64,000 nucleotides of DNA from Hamadaea sp013361475 (GTDB taxonomy: Bacteria > Actinomycetota > Actinomycetes > Mycobacteriales > Micromonosporaceae), in contig NZ_JBFAHM010000007.1 of the NCBI RefSeq assembly GCF_040654195.1, forward strand, positions 417,933-481,932, written 5' to 3'. The notes below the pieces were generated by a model, which saw only the letters and a list, made by a program, of their open reading frames with translations, searched no databases and was not told the origin of the DNA. Below are positions 7,818 to 16,611 of this stretch, one piece after another. A program made the translations under genes and the position numbers. Every line of letters begins with the position of its first letter. Positions within the stretch are counted from its first letter, which is position 1.

Positions 7818-10049
7818 GTGATAAAGCGCACCCTCTCCGCGACCGGCCGCCTGACACCGATCCTTCGAGCCGGGCTCATCTCCGGCGTCATCGTGGCCGC
7901 GGTGACCTACCCACTGGCCGCCGTGGGCGGGCTGGGGGTGAAGTCCGGATTCGACTGGTACCAAGCGCTCCCCGCGGAGCTGACGGTGCAGCCGCCGGCG
8001 CAGACCACCTACGTCTACGCCAACGACGGCAAGACGCTGCTGACCACGTTCTACGAAGAACACCGCAAGTACACGCCGATCAGCGAGATGTCGGAAAACA
8101 TCCAGCACGCCATCGTGGCGAGCGAGGACGCCCGCTTCTACGAGCACAACGGCGTGGACGTCAAGGGCATCGCGCGGGCCTTCGTGGCGAACCACAACTC
8201 CGGCCAGGTGACTCAGGGCGCCTCTACGCTGACCATGCAGTACGTCCGGGCGACCCTGCGCGACGGCGCGCAGACCCCGGCCGAGGTACAGCAGGCGACC
8301 GAGCAGACCAGCGGCCGCAAGATCCGGGAGATCCGGCTGGCCGTCGCGCTCGAGAAGAAGATGTCCAAGCAGGAGATCCTGGAGCGCTACCTGAACGTGG
8401 CGTACTTCGGGCACCGGGCGTACGGCATCTTCGCGGCGGCGCAGATCTTCTTCTCGAAGACGCCCAAGGATCTGACCGCGACCGAGGCGGCGACGCTGGC
8501 CGGTCTGGTGCAGGCGCCGTCGCTCTACGACCCGGCCGCCTCCGACCAGCGGGCGGCGACGGAACGCCGCAACTACGTGCTTCAGCGCATGTCGGACCTC
8601 GGCTATCTGTCCACCGACGAGGCGAAGAAGGCGGCCGGGCAGCCGATCAAGCTGAAGATCACCAACCCGCCGAACGACTGCATCTCGATCGCGCCGAAGC
8701 TGAACAGCATGGGGTACTTCTGCGACTTCTTCAAGTCGTGGTGGATGTCCCAGCCCGCGTTCGGCAACAACCCGGCCGAGCGTGAGGCCAAGCTGCGCCG
8801 CGGCGGCTACCGAGTGGTGACCTCCATCGATCCCCGCGTCCAGGCGGCCGCGCAGAAGAACGTGCTCGCCAACGTGAGCAAGACCAACCCGTACGCCCAC
8901 GGCCTCGTGCTGGTGCAGCCGCGTACCGGGATGGTCAAGGCGATGGGGCTGAACCGGACGTACTCGCTCGACCAGAGCAAGAACGGCGTGAACACCGACT
9001 GGAACAAGGCGGGCAAGATCCCGGGCACGTACCCGAACACGGTGAACCCGCTCAACGGCGGTGGCTTCAACGGCGCGGGCTACCAGGCCGGATCGACGTT
9101 CAAGATGTTCACGCTGCTGGCGGCGTTGCAGGCCGGCTTCAAGATGAACCAGTCCTACTACTCACCGCAGCGCCTGGTCTCCAAGTACTGGGCGGGCTGG
9201 GGCGAACGCGGCTCCTGCGCGGGTGGCCGGTGGTGCCCGACGAACGCCAGCGGCGCGATGACCGGTACGCAGAACATGTGGACCGGCTTCGGGAAGTCCG
9301 TGAACACCTACTTCGTGCAGCTGGAGCAGGCGGTCGGCTCCGACGCGGTGGTACGCATGGCGGAGAGCCTCGGGCTGACCTGGCACAACGACATCGACAA
9401 GATGATGTCGACCTATCCGCGGAGCAAGACGTGGGGCGCGTTCACACTGGGCGTCGCCGACACCACGCCGCTGGAGATGGCCACGGCGTACGCCGCGGTC
9501 GCCGGCGACGGGCTCTACTGTGAAGCGCTGCCGGTGCAGGCGATCAGCAACCCGGACGGCTCCCCGACGACCTGGACCAACGAGCAGGGCCAGACCGTCG
9601 AGGTCGCGGCGCCGCGCTGCAAGCAGGTCGTCCGCCCGGAGGTCGCCCGCGCGGCCGCCGACGCCGCCCGCTGCGTCACCGGATACGGCGCCTCGAGGGG
9701 CGGCTGCGGCAGCTGGAACACCACCGGCAGCAGCGTCTACAACATGCTCGGCCGTCCGATCGCGGGCAAGACCGGTACCACCGACGACACCCGCGCGGCC
9801 TGGTTCGTGGGCTTCACGCCGGAGTACGCGGCGGCCAGCTTCATGGCCGACCCGGACAACCCGTTCCATGCCGTCGGCGACTGGAACTACAACGTCCCGC
9901 TGCAGGCGGTCGCCTGGACCCTGCGGGACGCCCTGAAGGGGCAGCCGATCCGGTACTTCACCCCGCCGCCGACCTCGATCCTGGGCAAGGGAACCTACGT
10001 GGCCGCACCCCAGGACGCCGCGCCGAAGAAGAAGAACCGCCGCCGCTAG
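7818..10049 (+). CDS. Bifunctional class A penicillin-binding protein (transglycosylase/transpeptidase)
   Basis: A 743-residue peptidoglycan synthase. One membrane anchor lies at about residues 17-40. The GT51 transglycosylase domain holds ASEDARFYEHNG with catalytic Glu at 103 and QGASTLTMQ at 133-141. The transpeptidase domain has the active-site S426-T-F-K429, SVN at 494-496 and KTGTT at 651-655. The tail ends in a basic run (PKKKNRRR). It polymerises and cross-links wall glycan at the outer membrane face. Several start codons are possible (TTG 7770, ATG 7800, GTG 7818); I prefer 7818 because TACCTT sits six bases before it. No PASTA repeats are present. Confidence 0.9.
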   Translation: MIKRTLSATGRLTPILRAGLISGVIVAAVTYPLAAVGGLGVKSGFDWYQALPAELTVQPPAQTTYVYANDGKTLLTTFYEEHRKYTPISEMSENIQHAIVASEDARFYEHNGVDVKGIARAFVANHNSGQVTQGASTLTMQYVRATLRDGAQTPAEVQQATEQTSGRKIREIRLAVALEKKMSKQEILERYLNVAYFGHRAYGIFAAAQIFFSKTPKDLTATEAATLAGLVQAPSLYDPAASDQRAATERRNYVLQRMSDLGYLSTDEAKKAAGQPIKLKITNPPNDCISIAPKLNSMGYFCDFFKSWWMSQPAFGNNPAEREAKLRRGGYRVVTSIDPRVQAAAQKNVLANVSKTNPYAHGLVLVQPRTGMVKAMGLNRTYSLDQSKNGVNTDWNKAGKIPGTYPNTVNPLNGGGFNGAGYQAGSTFKMFTLLAALQAGFKMNQSYYSPQRLVSKYWAGWGERGSCAGGRWCPTNASGAMTGTQNMWTGFGKSVNTYFVQLEQAVGSDAVVRMAESLGLTWHNDIDKMMSTYPRSKTWGAFTLGVADTTPLEMATAYAAVAGDGLYCEALPVQAISNPDGSPTTWTNEQGQTVEVAAPRCKQVVRPEVARAAADAARCVTGYGASRGGCGSWNTTGSSVYNMLGRPIAGKTGTTDDTRAAWFVGFTPEYAAASFMADPDNPFHAVGDWNYNVPLQAVAWTLRDALKGQPIRYFTPPPTSILGKGTYVAAPQDAAPKKKNRRR

Positions 10050-10066
10050 CCCTTGGGCCCGTTGAG

Positions 10067-10134
10067 GTCCAGATCACGGATATGCATGCGATCTTGGACT
10101 GATTTAGCAGGCATAACCGCGATCTGACGGTTAT
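10067..10134. other. Two small inverted repeats after the penicillin-binding protein gene
   Basis: GTCCAGATC (10067-10075) nearly complements GATCTTGGAC (10090-10099). ATAACCG (10113-10119) exactly complements CGGTTAT (10128-10134). They lie in the 144-bp gap before the next lipoprotein and may form weak terminators. Confidence 0.4.
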
Positions 10135-10148
10135 CGCTACGGATGATC

Positions 10149-10185
10149 ATCGGGGCCTACGCGACCGCGTGGGCCCCGATATCGT
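10149..10185 (+). promoter_or_regulatory. Stem-loop abutting the lipoprotein -10 hexamer
   Basis: Two 15-bp arms (10149-10163 and 10166-10180) match with one mismatch and begin ATCGGGGCC. The right arm runs into TATCGT (10180-10185), which stands 8 nt before the ATG at 10194 and looks like a leaderless -10. The stem may end penicillin-binding protein transcripts, act as an operator, or both. Confidence 0.45.
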
Positions 10186-10193
10186 CTCGCTCC

Positions 10194-10748
10194 ATGCCCG
10201 CCTCTCGTTTCGCCGCGCTGGCGGCCCTTCTCCTCGTCGGCGCCCTGACCGCATGTTCGGGCGGCGACCCGGTGCCGGCCGCGGTGGCCTCCACGTCGGC
10301 CGCTGCGTCGCCCAGCCTCTCGGCCGAGGCGTCGGCCGCCGCGTCACCATCGCCCACCGCGTCGCCCTCGCTGCAGGCCGGCGTTTCGCCGAAGCCGACG
10401 AAGTCCCCGACACGGGCGCCGTCCCCCTCGCCAAAGCCGAAGCTCAAGCTCAAGTCGATGACCTTGAGTGTCACCCTGACGAGCACCGAGGTCGTTGCCA
10501 CGGTCCGGCTCACCACGAGCGGTTACGGCACCGGCAACGTCGAGGTCTCGCTGCCGACCTCGAGCTCGGTGTCACCGAAGTACTTCAGCGTGACCGGCAC
10601 CGGCTCGAACACGTTCACCCGGACGGCGAGATGGGCGCGAAGCGCCGCGTGCAGAGGCGGCCCGCAGCCTGTCGACGCCTATTTCCGCTACGGCTCCAAG
10701 TACGGCTCGTCCGCGCCCATCTTCCCGACCGAGACGCTCGAGTGCTGA
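10194..10748 (+). CDS. Secreted lipoprotein of unknown function
   Basis: A 184-residue protein. The signal peptide ends in lipobox LTAC with Cys at residue 21, followed by about 70 residues of Ser/Pro/Ala/Lys-rich linker. The C-terminal part from about residue 80 (MTLSVTLTSTEVVATVRLTT) looks like a small beta-sandwich, with two Cys (AACRGG and the last residue) that could pair. I do not recognise the family. The chosen ATG gives a proper signal peptide; a longer frame upstream would bury it. It is convergent with the GNAT gene and 23 bp separate them. Confidence 0.65.
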   Translation: MPASRFAALAALLLVGALTACSGGDPVPAAVASTSAAASPSLSAEASAAASPSPTASPSLQAGVSPKPTKSPTRAPSPSPKPKLKLKSMTLSVTLTSTEVVATVRLTTSGYGTGNVEVSLPTSSSVSPKYFSVTGTGSNTFTRTARWARSAACRGGPQPVDAYFRYGSKYGSSAPIFPTETLEC

Positions 10749-10771
10749 GCGCCGGATGACGATGCGATCCG

Positions 10772-11338
10772 TTATTTGAGGTCGGCGGCGACGAGCGACC
10801 AGACCTCGAGGTCGACCCGGCCGCTGTGCACGAACCCGGCGTTGCGCATGAGGCCCTCATAGGTGAAGCCGGCCTTCTCCGCCACCCGGCGGGACGCCAG
10901 GTTGCCCGGGGCGACCCGCAGCTCGACCCGCTGGAAGCCGTGCTCCAGCAGCAGTGCCAGGCTGAGCGCGTCGACCGCTTCGGGGGCGAAGCCGAACCCG
11001 CGCATGTCGGAGGCGACGGCGTAGGAGACCTCGGTCACCCGGGCCGCCCAGTCCGTGCGCTTGGTCCACAGCGAGCCGATCAGGGCGCCGTCCTCACGAC
11101 GGACGATGCCGTAGTGGTCGCCCGCGCCGCTGTCCCGGCGCTCCGTGGCCAGCTCGGTACACCAGGCCCGGCCCTCGATCTGCCCGAACTCCTTCGGGAA
11201 CGGCAGCCACCGCTGGACGAGCTTGTCGGCGAAGATCTCGCCGACCGGCTTCGCGTCGTCCGCCTCCAGGGGGCGTACGTCGAGCCGGGGGGTGGCTACG
11301 GTCAGGGTGGGGAAGCGCCGCACCGCAACTTCCGACAT
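10772..11338 (-). CDS. GNAT acetyltransferase, RimJ/RimL type
   Basis: A 188-residue N-acetyltransferase. The start RFPTLTVATPRLDVRPLEADDA, the central EVSYAVASDMRGFGFAPEAV (acetyl-CoA-binding loop region) and the closing ELRVAPGNLASRRVAEKAGFTYEG are typical of the RimJ/RimL subfamily, which acetylates protein N-termini or small amines. The substrate is unknown. It is a single gene, convergent with the lipoprotein before it. Confidence 0.85.
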   Translation of the reverse strand: MSEVAVRRFPTLTVATPRLDVRPLEADDAKPVGEIFADKLVQRWLPFPKEFGQIEGRAWCTELATERRDSGAGDHYGIVRREDGALIGSLWTKRTDWAARVTEVSYAVASDMRGFGFAPEAVDALSLALLLEHGFQRVELRVAPGNLASRRVAEKAGFTYEGLMRNAGFVHSGRVDLEVWSLVAADLK

Positions 11339-11475
11339 GCTGACTCCGATCGCTCGGCGAGCCCGGGTTGCCCAGGGCCAAGGGGCACCTTACCCAATGT
11401 TCTGTCGGGATGCTGCTCTTCGTGCTGGACGTCCGCTGACAAGATGCTCCCAATCGGTGATCGCCCTCACATGGG

Positions 11476-11481
11476 TACGCT
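11476..11481 (+). promoter_or_regulatory. Leaderless-type -10 hexamer for SURF1
   Basis: TACGCT lies 6 nt before the GTG start at 11488 and no ribosome-binding site is present. Confidence 0.55.
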
Positions 11482-11487
11482 CGGCTG

Positions 11488-12294
11488 GTGCGTACTGTTC
11501 TGACCGCCCGCTGGCTGGGGCTCTTCGTCGCGGCGCTGGCCCTGGCCGCGATCATGGTGTTCCTCGGCCGTTGGCAGCTCGACCGCTACGAGCTGCGCTC
11601 CGGGGTGAACGACCGGATCGCCGCCGGCGAGAGCGGCGAGCCGGTTGCGGTGGCCTCGATCCTGCCGCGCCCCGACGGCGACGCCGGCACGGTCGGCCCG
11701 CGTACGCCGGACGACGCCGCCTGGCGCCGAGTGTCCGTCACCGGCGTCTACGACAGTGCCCGTGAACTGCTGGTACGCAACCGAACCGGCGAGGGTCAGA
11801 CCGGTTTCGAAGTCGTCACGCCGCTCGTGCAGGCGGACGGGACGGCCGTCTTGATCGACCGTGGCTGGATTCCGGCCAACCCGAAGGGCCCGACCGTCGC
11901 GCCGGAGGTGCCCGCCGCACCCACCGGCACGGTGACGGTGACCGGCCGCGTGCATCCCTCCGAGAGCGGTGGGACCGACACGGTGACGGTGGACGGCAAG
12001 ACGCAGATCCGCCGGATCGCCACCGGGCCGATCGCGCGCTACCTCAACCAGTACGCCGTCTACGACGCGTACCTGCTGGCAGTGGACGGCACGCCCGGCG
12101 TGACGGCCGTGCCGGTGGCGGTGCCGACGCAGAACACCTGGCAGAACGCGGCGTACGTGGTGCAGTGGTGGCTGTTCGCCGGGCTCACCCTGGTCGGCTT
12201 CGTCTACCTGCTGCGCAAGGAGATCAAGCAACCGGCGTCGGCCAAGCCGGGCGATCGGGTGGACGGCTCCCAAGAGCCTGCGCCCGTCCCCTAA
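11488..12294 (+). CDS. SURF1 family cytochrome oxidase assembly protein
   Basis: A 268-residue membrane protein with two membrane spans (about 8-27 and 220-242) enclosing a large outside domain, the SURF1 layout. Motifs FLGRWQLDRYELR after the first span, VLIDRGWIP in the middle and YVVQWWLFAGLTLVGFVYLLRKE at the second span are family hallmarks. SURF1 assists maturation of the haem aa3 cytochrome c oxidase. No oxidase gene lies nearby. The next gene starts 10 bp downstream but carries its own -10-like hexamer inside this gene's 3' end. Confidence 0.92.
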   Translation: MRTVLTARWLGLFVAALALAAIMVFLGRWQLDRYELRSGVNDRIAAGESGEPVAVASILPRPDGDAGTVGPRTPDDAAWRRVSVTGVYDSARELLVRNRTGEGQTGFEVVTPLVQADGTAVLIDRGWIPANPKGPTVAPEVPAAPTGTVTVTGRVHPSESGGTDTVTVDGKTQIRRIATGPIARYLNQYAVYDAYLLAVDGTPGVTAVPVAVPTQNTWQNAAYVVQWWLFAGLTLVGFVYLLRKEIKQPASAKPGDRVDGSQEPAPVP

Positions 12295-12297
12295 CCT
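12292..12297 (+). promoter_or_regulatory. Leaderless-type -10 hexamer for the 12305 gene
   Basis: TAACCT overlaps the SURF1 stop codon and lies 7 nt before ATG at 12305. Confidence 0.5.
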
Positions 12298-12304
12298 GGT
12301 GGCC

Positions 12305-12859
12305 ATGACCGTCTCGGAGCCGGATCCCACCCCGGTCGACCCCTTCATGACGACGCACGCCCTGCCTCCGGCGTCCCCGGCGGCGGCGTATCCGGCGTAC
12401 CCGCCTGCGGAACCGTCCTATCCGTACGCCGAGCCGTCCTCGCCGGCGGCCCCGGCACCGGCCTCGGCACCGGTCGAGGCGGCCCTGCCGGTCGCACCCG
12501 CCCCGCCGTTGCCGATCGTGGCCCGGGTCGGCGAGATCTCGGTCAGCTCGACGACGATCTACACCCCGACGGGTGAGATGCCGCTCCGCGGCTCGCAGTG
12601 GGTCGTGACCGACCAGTGGCAGGCCCACTCGAAGATCCCGACCTGGGCCATCCTCCTGTGCATCCTGACCTTCTTCTGCATCCCGATCTTCAACTTCCTG
12701 TTCCTGCTGGCCAAGGAGACCTACTACACCGGCATGGTGGTGGTCAGCGTGACGAGCGCGGGACGGCACTACGTGGCCCGGATTCCCGTGAACAGCCAGG
12801 TGCAGGTCGCAACGCTGCAGAGCCAGGTGAACTACATCCGGTCCCTGGCCGCCCTCTGA
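12305..12859 (+). CDS. Single-span membrane protein with Pro/Ala-rich N-terminus, unknown function
   Basis: A 184-residue protein. Residues 1-72 are a Pro/Ala-rich disordered stretch, residues 74-110 a short beta-rich segment (IVARVGEISVSSTTIYTP), and residues 112-136 a strongly hydrophobic membrane span containing two Cys. The soluble tail includes VVVSVTSAGRHYVARIPV. I do not recognise a named family. The ATG is favoured over a GTG six bases upstream because of the TAACCT spacing. It is convergent with the M20 peptidase across a repeat-rich gap. Confidence 0.6.
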   Translation: MTVSEPDPTPVDPFMTTHALPPASPAAAYPAYPPAEPSYPYAEPSSPAAPAPASAPVEAALPVAPAPPLPIVARVGEISVSSTTIYTPTGEMPLRGSQWVVTDQWQAHSKIPTWAILLCILTFFCIPIFNFLFLLAKETYYTGMVVVSVTSAGRHYVARIPVNSQVQVATLQSQVNYIRSLAAL

Positions 12860-12923
12860 CGCCCTAGACCCACGAAGCGCGCCAGATCCGCTAGATCCGC
12901 GCCAGATCCGCAACGCTAGATCC

Positions 12924-12988
12924 GCGCTGGATCAGGGATCCTGGTCGAATCTTGAGGCAAGATTCGACCGAGATCCCTGATCCAGCGC
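12924..12988. repeat. 65-bp palindrome, family 1 copy A
   Basis: The element begins GCGCTGGATCAGGG and ends with its complement, with inner arms GGTCGAATCTTG and CAAGATTCGACC around a 3-base centre. The same 65-bp layout recurs at 27615 and 41311. It lies between convergent genes, and its right end runs into a tandem repeat. Confidence 0.88.
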
Positions 12989-13083
12989 AAGGAACGGGCC
13001 GCCAGCGCAAGGAACGGGCCGCCAGCGCCAAGGAACGGGCCGCCAGCGCAAGGAACGGGCCGCCAGCGCAAGGAACGGGCCGC
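12983..13083. repeat. Five tandem 20/21-bp repeats
   Basis: Units of CAGCGCAAGGAACGGGCCGC start at 12983, 13003, 13023 (21 bp, one extra C), 13044 and 13064. The first unit shares its CAGCGC with the end of the 65-bp palindrome, so the array seems to have grown from that end. Nothing indicates that it is coding. Confidence 0.85.
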
Positions 13084-13123
13084 CAGCGCCATGAAGCCAG
13101 CGCCGCGAAGGCGCGGCCGGAAG

Positions 13124-14494
13124 TCAGAGCGCGGCGACGTTGCGCAGCAGCAGCGCCTCGGCCAGGCACACCTTGGCGAACTCACCCAGGTGCAGGCTCT
13201 CGTTCGGGCCGTGCGCCTTGGCGTACGGGTCTTCGACGCCGGTGACCAGCACGGACGCTCCCGGGAACGCCTCGGTGAAGGTGGCGATGAACGGGATCGA
13301 GCCGCCGACGCCGATGTCCACCGGCTCGGTGCCGTCCCAGGCCTCCCGGAACGCGGCGCGGGCGGCCTCGTAGGCCGGGCCCGTCGCGTCGATGACGATC
13401 GGGTCGCCGTCGTGCTCGAAGGTCACGTCGACGTGAGCACCCCACGACACGTGCTTCTCCAGGTGCGCCTTCATGATCTCGTACGCCCGCTTGCGGTCGT
13501 CGCCCGGCGCGAGCCGTACGCTGATCTTGGCCTTGGCCGTCGGGACGATCGCGTTGGGCGCCTCGCCCGTACGCGGCGCGTCGACGCCGAGGATCGAGAT
13601 GGCCGGCTTGGTCCAGAGCCGCTCGACGATGCGCCCGGTCCCGACGAGTTCGACGCCGTCGAGCAGCCCGGTCTCCTCGCGGAACCGGTCTTCCGGGTAG
13701 TCCAGCGGCGCGGCCGCGGTCGAGACGAGGCCCTCGACGGCCACGTCACCGGCGTCGTCGTGGAGCGTGGTCAGCAGCCGCGACAGCGTCATCAACGCGT
13801 CCGGCACGGCTCCGCCGGCCATGCCGGAGTGCACGGCCTGCTTCAGCACCTTGACCTCGACGAACATGTTGACGATGCCGCGCAGCGAGGTGGTCAGCGC
13901 GGGGACGCCGATGTCCCAGTTACCCGAGTCGGCGATCACGATGACGTCGCTGCGCAGCGTCTCCTTGTACGCCTCCAGCAGGTCCGGCAGCGAGGCGGAG
14001 CCGAACTCCTCCTCACCCTCGACGAAGACGACGACGCCCACCGGCAGCCGGTCGTCGGCGGTGCCGGAGCCGAACGCCCGCAGCGCCGCGACGTGCGCCA
14101 GGACGCCGGCCTTGTCGTCGGCGCAGCCCCGGCCGTAGAGGCGTCCGTCCCGCTCGACCGGCTCGAACGGGTCGCTCTCCCAGAGCGCCAGGTCGCCGAC
14201 GGGCTGGACGTCGTGGTGCGCGTACAGCAGGACGGTCGGTGCGCCGGGCGGGGCCGGCTTGACGCCGATCACGGCCGGGTGCCCGTCGCCGATCCGGGCG
14301 ATCTGGGTGTCCAGGCCGCAGCCGCGCAGCAGCTCCGCGACCGCCTCGGCGGAGCGCTCGAGCGGGGTGAAGTCGAATCCGTCGAAGGCGATGCCCGGGA
14401 TGCGGGCCAGCCGTTCCAGGTCCGCGCGAACGCCGGGAAGCTCGCGCTCCACGGCCGCGCGCAGCTCCTCGACGCTGAGGGTGGGTGTGGTCAT
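13124..14494 (-). CDS. M20 family metallopeptidase (dipeptidase)
   Basis: A 456-residue zinc dipeptidase of the M20 (CNDP/PepV-like) family. Motifs: LLYAHHDVQPVG with the first zinc His and the catalytic Asp; GRGCADDKAG with the bridging Asp; VEGEEEFGSA with the catalytic Glu-Glu pair; then a dimerisation domain and a C-terminal GPNESLHLGEF with the last His. It hydrolyses short peptides in the cytosol. The ATG has TAGGAT 7 nt upstream on the minus strand and no ribosome-binding site. It lies 21 bp after the kinase-like gene, which is on the same strand. Confidence 0.9.
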   Translation of the reverse strand: MTTPTLSVEELRAAVERELPGVRADLERLARIPGIAFDGFDFTPLERSAEAVAELLRGCGLDTQIARIGDGHPAVIGVKPAPPGAPTVLLYAHHDVQPVGDLALWESDPFEPVERDGRLYGRGCADDKAGVLAHVAALRAFGSGTADDRLPVGVVVFVEGEEEFGSASLPDLLEAYKETLRSDVIVIADSGNWDIGVPALTTSLRGIVNMFVEVKVLKQAVHSGMAGGAVPDALMTLSRLLTTLHDDAGDVAVEGLVSTAAAPLDYPEDRFREETGLLDGVELVGTGRIVERLWTKPAISILGVDAPRTGEAPNAIVPTAKAKISVRLAPGDDRKRAYEIMKAHLEKHVSWGAHVDVTFEHDGDPIVIDATGPAYEAARAAFREAWDGTEPVDIGVGGSIPFIATFTEAFPGASVLVTGVEDPYAKAHGPNESLHLGEFAKVCLAEALLLRNVAAL

Positions 14495-14501
14495 GGCCTT
14501 G

Positions 14502-14507
14502 ATCCTA
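14502..14507 (-). promoter_or_regulatory. Leaderless-type -10 hexamer for the M20 peptidase
   Basis: TAGGAT on the minus strand, 7 nt before the ATG at 14494. The peptidase may therefore be transcribed separately from the cob operon upstream. Confidence 0.5.
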
Positions 14508-14515
14508 ACGACCCG

Positions 14516-15094
14516 TCAGATCGTGATCAGGACATCCACCAGGTCGGCGGTCCGGTCGGCGGCGAAGTGCCCGGCCTCGCGGTCCTTCCAGACCCGGAGG
14601 AAGGGCATCGCCTCTGCCGGGTCCCGGGCTCGCAATCGCTCCCAGGCCAATTCGACTGGTACGCCGAGGAAAACCGTCAGGTCGGCGAGCTGCCGCATGG
14701 CAGCGCGCCCGGTCGAGACGCCTTCGACGATCACGACGTCGACCGGATGCACGACGGTGACCTCGTCGACGAAGCGTTCGTCGATCCAGTCGTACCGGTG
14801 GTAGCGGCCCGGTTCCCCGCGTCCGAGCGGGCGGAGCACCTCCTGCTCCAACCGGTCCCAGAAGGTGAACTGGTCGTCCCACCCGTCGAGCAGGTCGTCG
14901 GTATGCACGACGTCGACCGAGGCGCCCCGTTCGAGCAGGGCGGTGCCCAGCTCCCCGGCGAACGTCGTCTTACCAGCGCCGCTCTGCCCGTCGATCGCCA
15001 CGATCCGCGTACGCCCCGCCCGTGGCTCCTTGGCCAGGATCTCGTCGGCGACCTCGGCGGCGGTCTCCCGCTGGAGGCGGCGTACGTCGCTCAC
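14516..15094 (-). CDS. Uridine-kinase-like P-loop kinase coupled to cobQ
   Basis: A 192-residue P-loop NTPase of the uridine kinase/phosphoribulokinase group. Walker A is IDGQSGAGKTT at about 35-45, VVHTDDLLDGWDD holds the acceptor-binding Asp, and VVIVEGVSTGR the second strand motif. The GTG start overlaps the cobQ stop codon (GTGA), so it is the last gene of the cbiB-cobQ operon. A uridine kinase would act in pyrimidine salvage, yet the coupling to two B12 genes suggests possible work on a nucleoside or alcohol of that pathway. It does not look like CobU/CobP. The longer upstream frame is cobQ antiphase sequence. Confidence 0.78.
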   Translation of the reverse strand: MSDVRRLQRETAAEVADEILAKEPRAGRTRIVAIDGQSGAGKTTFAGELGTALLERGASVDVVHTDDLLDGWDDQFTFWDRLEQEVLRPLGRGEPGRYHRYDWIDERFVDEVTVVHPVDVVIVEGVSTGRAAMRQLADLTVFLGVPVELAWERLRARDPAEAMPFLRVWKDREAGHFAADRTADLVDVLITI

Positions 15095-16611
15095 CGAGTG
15101 GCTCCGGGGGCCAGCAGCGGCAGGCCGGCGGACGGGCCCTGCTCGATCAACCGCCAGAGTGCCTCGGTGTCGAGGTGCTCCTCGACCAGGTCGCCGAGGC
15201 GGTCCACGGTCGCCTGCCGGATCGCCGCGAACTCGGTGTCCGGGGCGGGCTCGAAGCCGTCCCGTCCGGCGAGGTCGGCCGCCAGCCGCAGGAAGCGGCG
15301 GCGGAACTCGTCCGACTCGAACGCACCGTGCCAGTGCGTACCGAAGACTGAGCCGCTGCTGACTCCGTCGTCGCCGACGAACGGCGTCAGCCGCCGCCCG
15401 ATCCGGCTGATCCGGCCGTGGTGAATCTCGTAGCCGCGTACCTCGGTGTCGAGCGCCGTGCCGACCGGACGCCCCAAAACCTTGCCCGGCGCGAATTCCA
15501 CGTCCACGTCGAGCAGGCCGAGCCCGGTGACCTCCCCCGCCCGGCTCTCGACGTCGTCCCGAATGCTCCGGGCGAGCATCTGGTAACCGCCGCAGATGCC
15601 GAGCACCGGACGCCCGGCGGCGGCGTGGGCTCCGATGGCGTCGGCGAGCCCGGTTTCCCGCAGCCAGGCGAGGTCGGCGACGGTGGACTTCGAGCCGGGC
15701 ACCACGACGAGATCGGCCGCGGCGACCTCGGCCGGTTCGGCGGTGAACCGGACGGCGACGCCCGGCTCCACCGCCAGCGCCTCGGCGTCGGTGGCGTTGG
15801 AGACCCGAGGCAGCCGCACGACCGCTACTCGCAGCCAATGCTCGCCGCGCGGCGCTGCCGGCCGCCCCAGCACCCGCCCGTACGCGAGTGAGTCCTCGGC
15901 GTCCAACCAGAGGTCCAGGTCGAACGGCAGGGTGCCGAGCACCGGCCGTCCGGTGAGCTGTTCCAGCGTCCGCAGCCCCGGCGCGAGCAGGTCGAGCGAG
16001 CCCCGGAACTTGTTCACGATGAACCCGGAGAGCAATGCCTGATCGGCCGCGTCCAGCAGAGCGAGCGTGCCGAAGAACGAGGCGAAGACGCCACCGCGGT
16101 CGATGTCGCCGACGACCACCACCGGTAGCCCGGCTTGCCGGGCCAGGCCCATGTTCACGAAGTCGGCGTCCCGCAGATTGATCTCGGCCGGGCTGCCCGC
16201 GCCCTCGCAGACCACCACGTCGTACTCCGCCCGCAGCTCAGCCAAGGTGGCGAAGGCGACCTCGGCCAGTCGGGGCTTGAGGGACCGGAAGTTCTCCGCC
16301 GTGATGTGGTCGACCGCGTCCCCGAGCAGGACCACCTGACTGGACAGGTCGCTGCCGGGCTTGAGCAGCACCGGATTGAACCGGACGTCGGGTTCGAGCC
16401 CACAGGCGGCCGCCTGCAACGCCTGGGCCCGGCCGATCTCGCCGCCGGTGCCGTCGGCCCGGATGGCGATCGCCGAGTTGTTCGACATGTTCTGCGCCTT
16501 GAACGGCGCGACCTTCACTCCCCGCCGGGCCAGCCAACGGCAGATTCCGGCGGTGACCACGCTCTTGCCCGCGTCCGACGTCGTGCCGGCGACGAGCAGT
16601 CCGTGGCTCAT
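15091..16611 (-). CDS. cobQ: Cobyric acid synthase
   Basis: A 506-residue glutamine-dependent amidotransferase that amidates adenosyl-cobyrinate a,c-diamide at four side chains. The opening GLLVAGTTSDAGKSVVTAGI is the dethiobiotin-synthetase-like P-loop, and FKAQNMSNNSAI and GDIDRGGVFASFFGT are typical of CobQ. The glutaminase domain has VLGICGGYQMLA with the nucleophile Cys and GTHWHGAFE with the His. The ATG overlaps the cbiB stop (ATGA) and its stop overlaps the kinase start (GTGA). Confidence 0.95.
   Translation of the reverse strand: MSHGLLVAGTTSDAGKSVVTAGICRWLARRGVKVAPFKAQNMSNNSAIAIRADGTGGEIGRAQALQAAACGLEPDVRFNPVLLKPGSDLSSQVVLLGDAVDHITAENFRSLKPRLAEVAFATLAELRAEYDVVVCEGAGSPAEINLRDADFVNMGLARQAGLPVVVVGDIDRGGVFASFFGTLALLDAADQALLSGFIVNKFRGSLDLLAPGLRTLEQLTGRPVLGTLPFDLDLWLDAEDSLAYGRVLGRPAAPRGEHWLRVAVVRLPRVSNATDAEALAVEPGVAVRFTAEPAEVAAADLVVVPGSKSTVADLAWLRETGLADAIGAHAAAGRPVLGICGGYQMLARSIRDDVESRAGEVTGLGLLDVDVEFAPGKVLGRPVGTALDTEVRGYEIHHGRISRIGRRLTPFVGDDGVSSGSVFGTHWHGAFESDEFRRRFLRLAADLAGRDGFEPAPDTEFAAIRQATVDRLGDLVEEHLDTEALWRLIEQGPSAGLPLLAPGATR

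Noticed and set aside
12924..12988. Insertion sequence
   Set aside because: The element is only 65 bp, carries no transposase, and no clear target duplication flanks it; at most a MITE/REP-like repeat.
14516..15094. Kinase gene as CobU/CobP
   Set aside because: The P-loop and following motifs match uridine kinase/phosphoribulokinase, not the CobU fold; only gene context hints at B12.
13091..15424. 777-codon plus-strand frame opposite the M20 peptidase
   Set aside because: Shadow of the peptidase and kinase genes; no recognisable domain and no promoter or ribosome-binding site.
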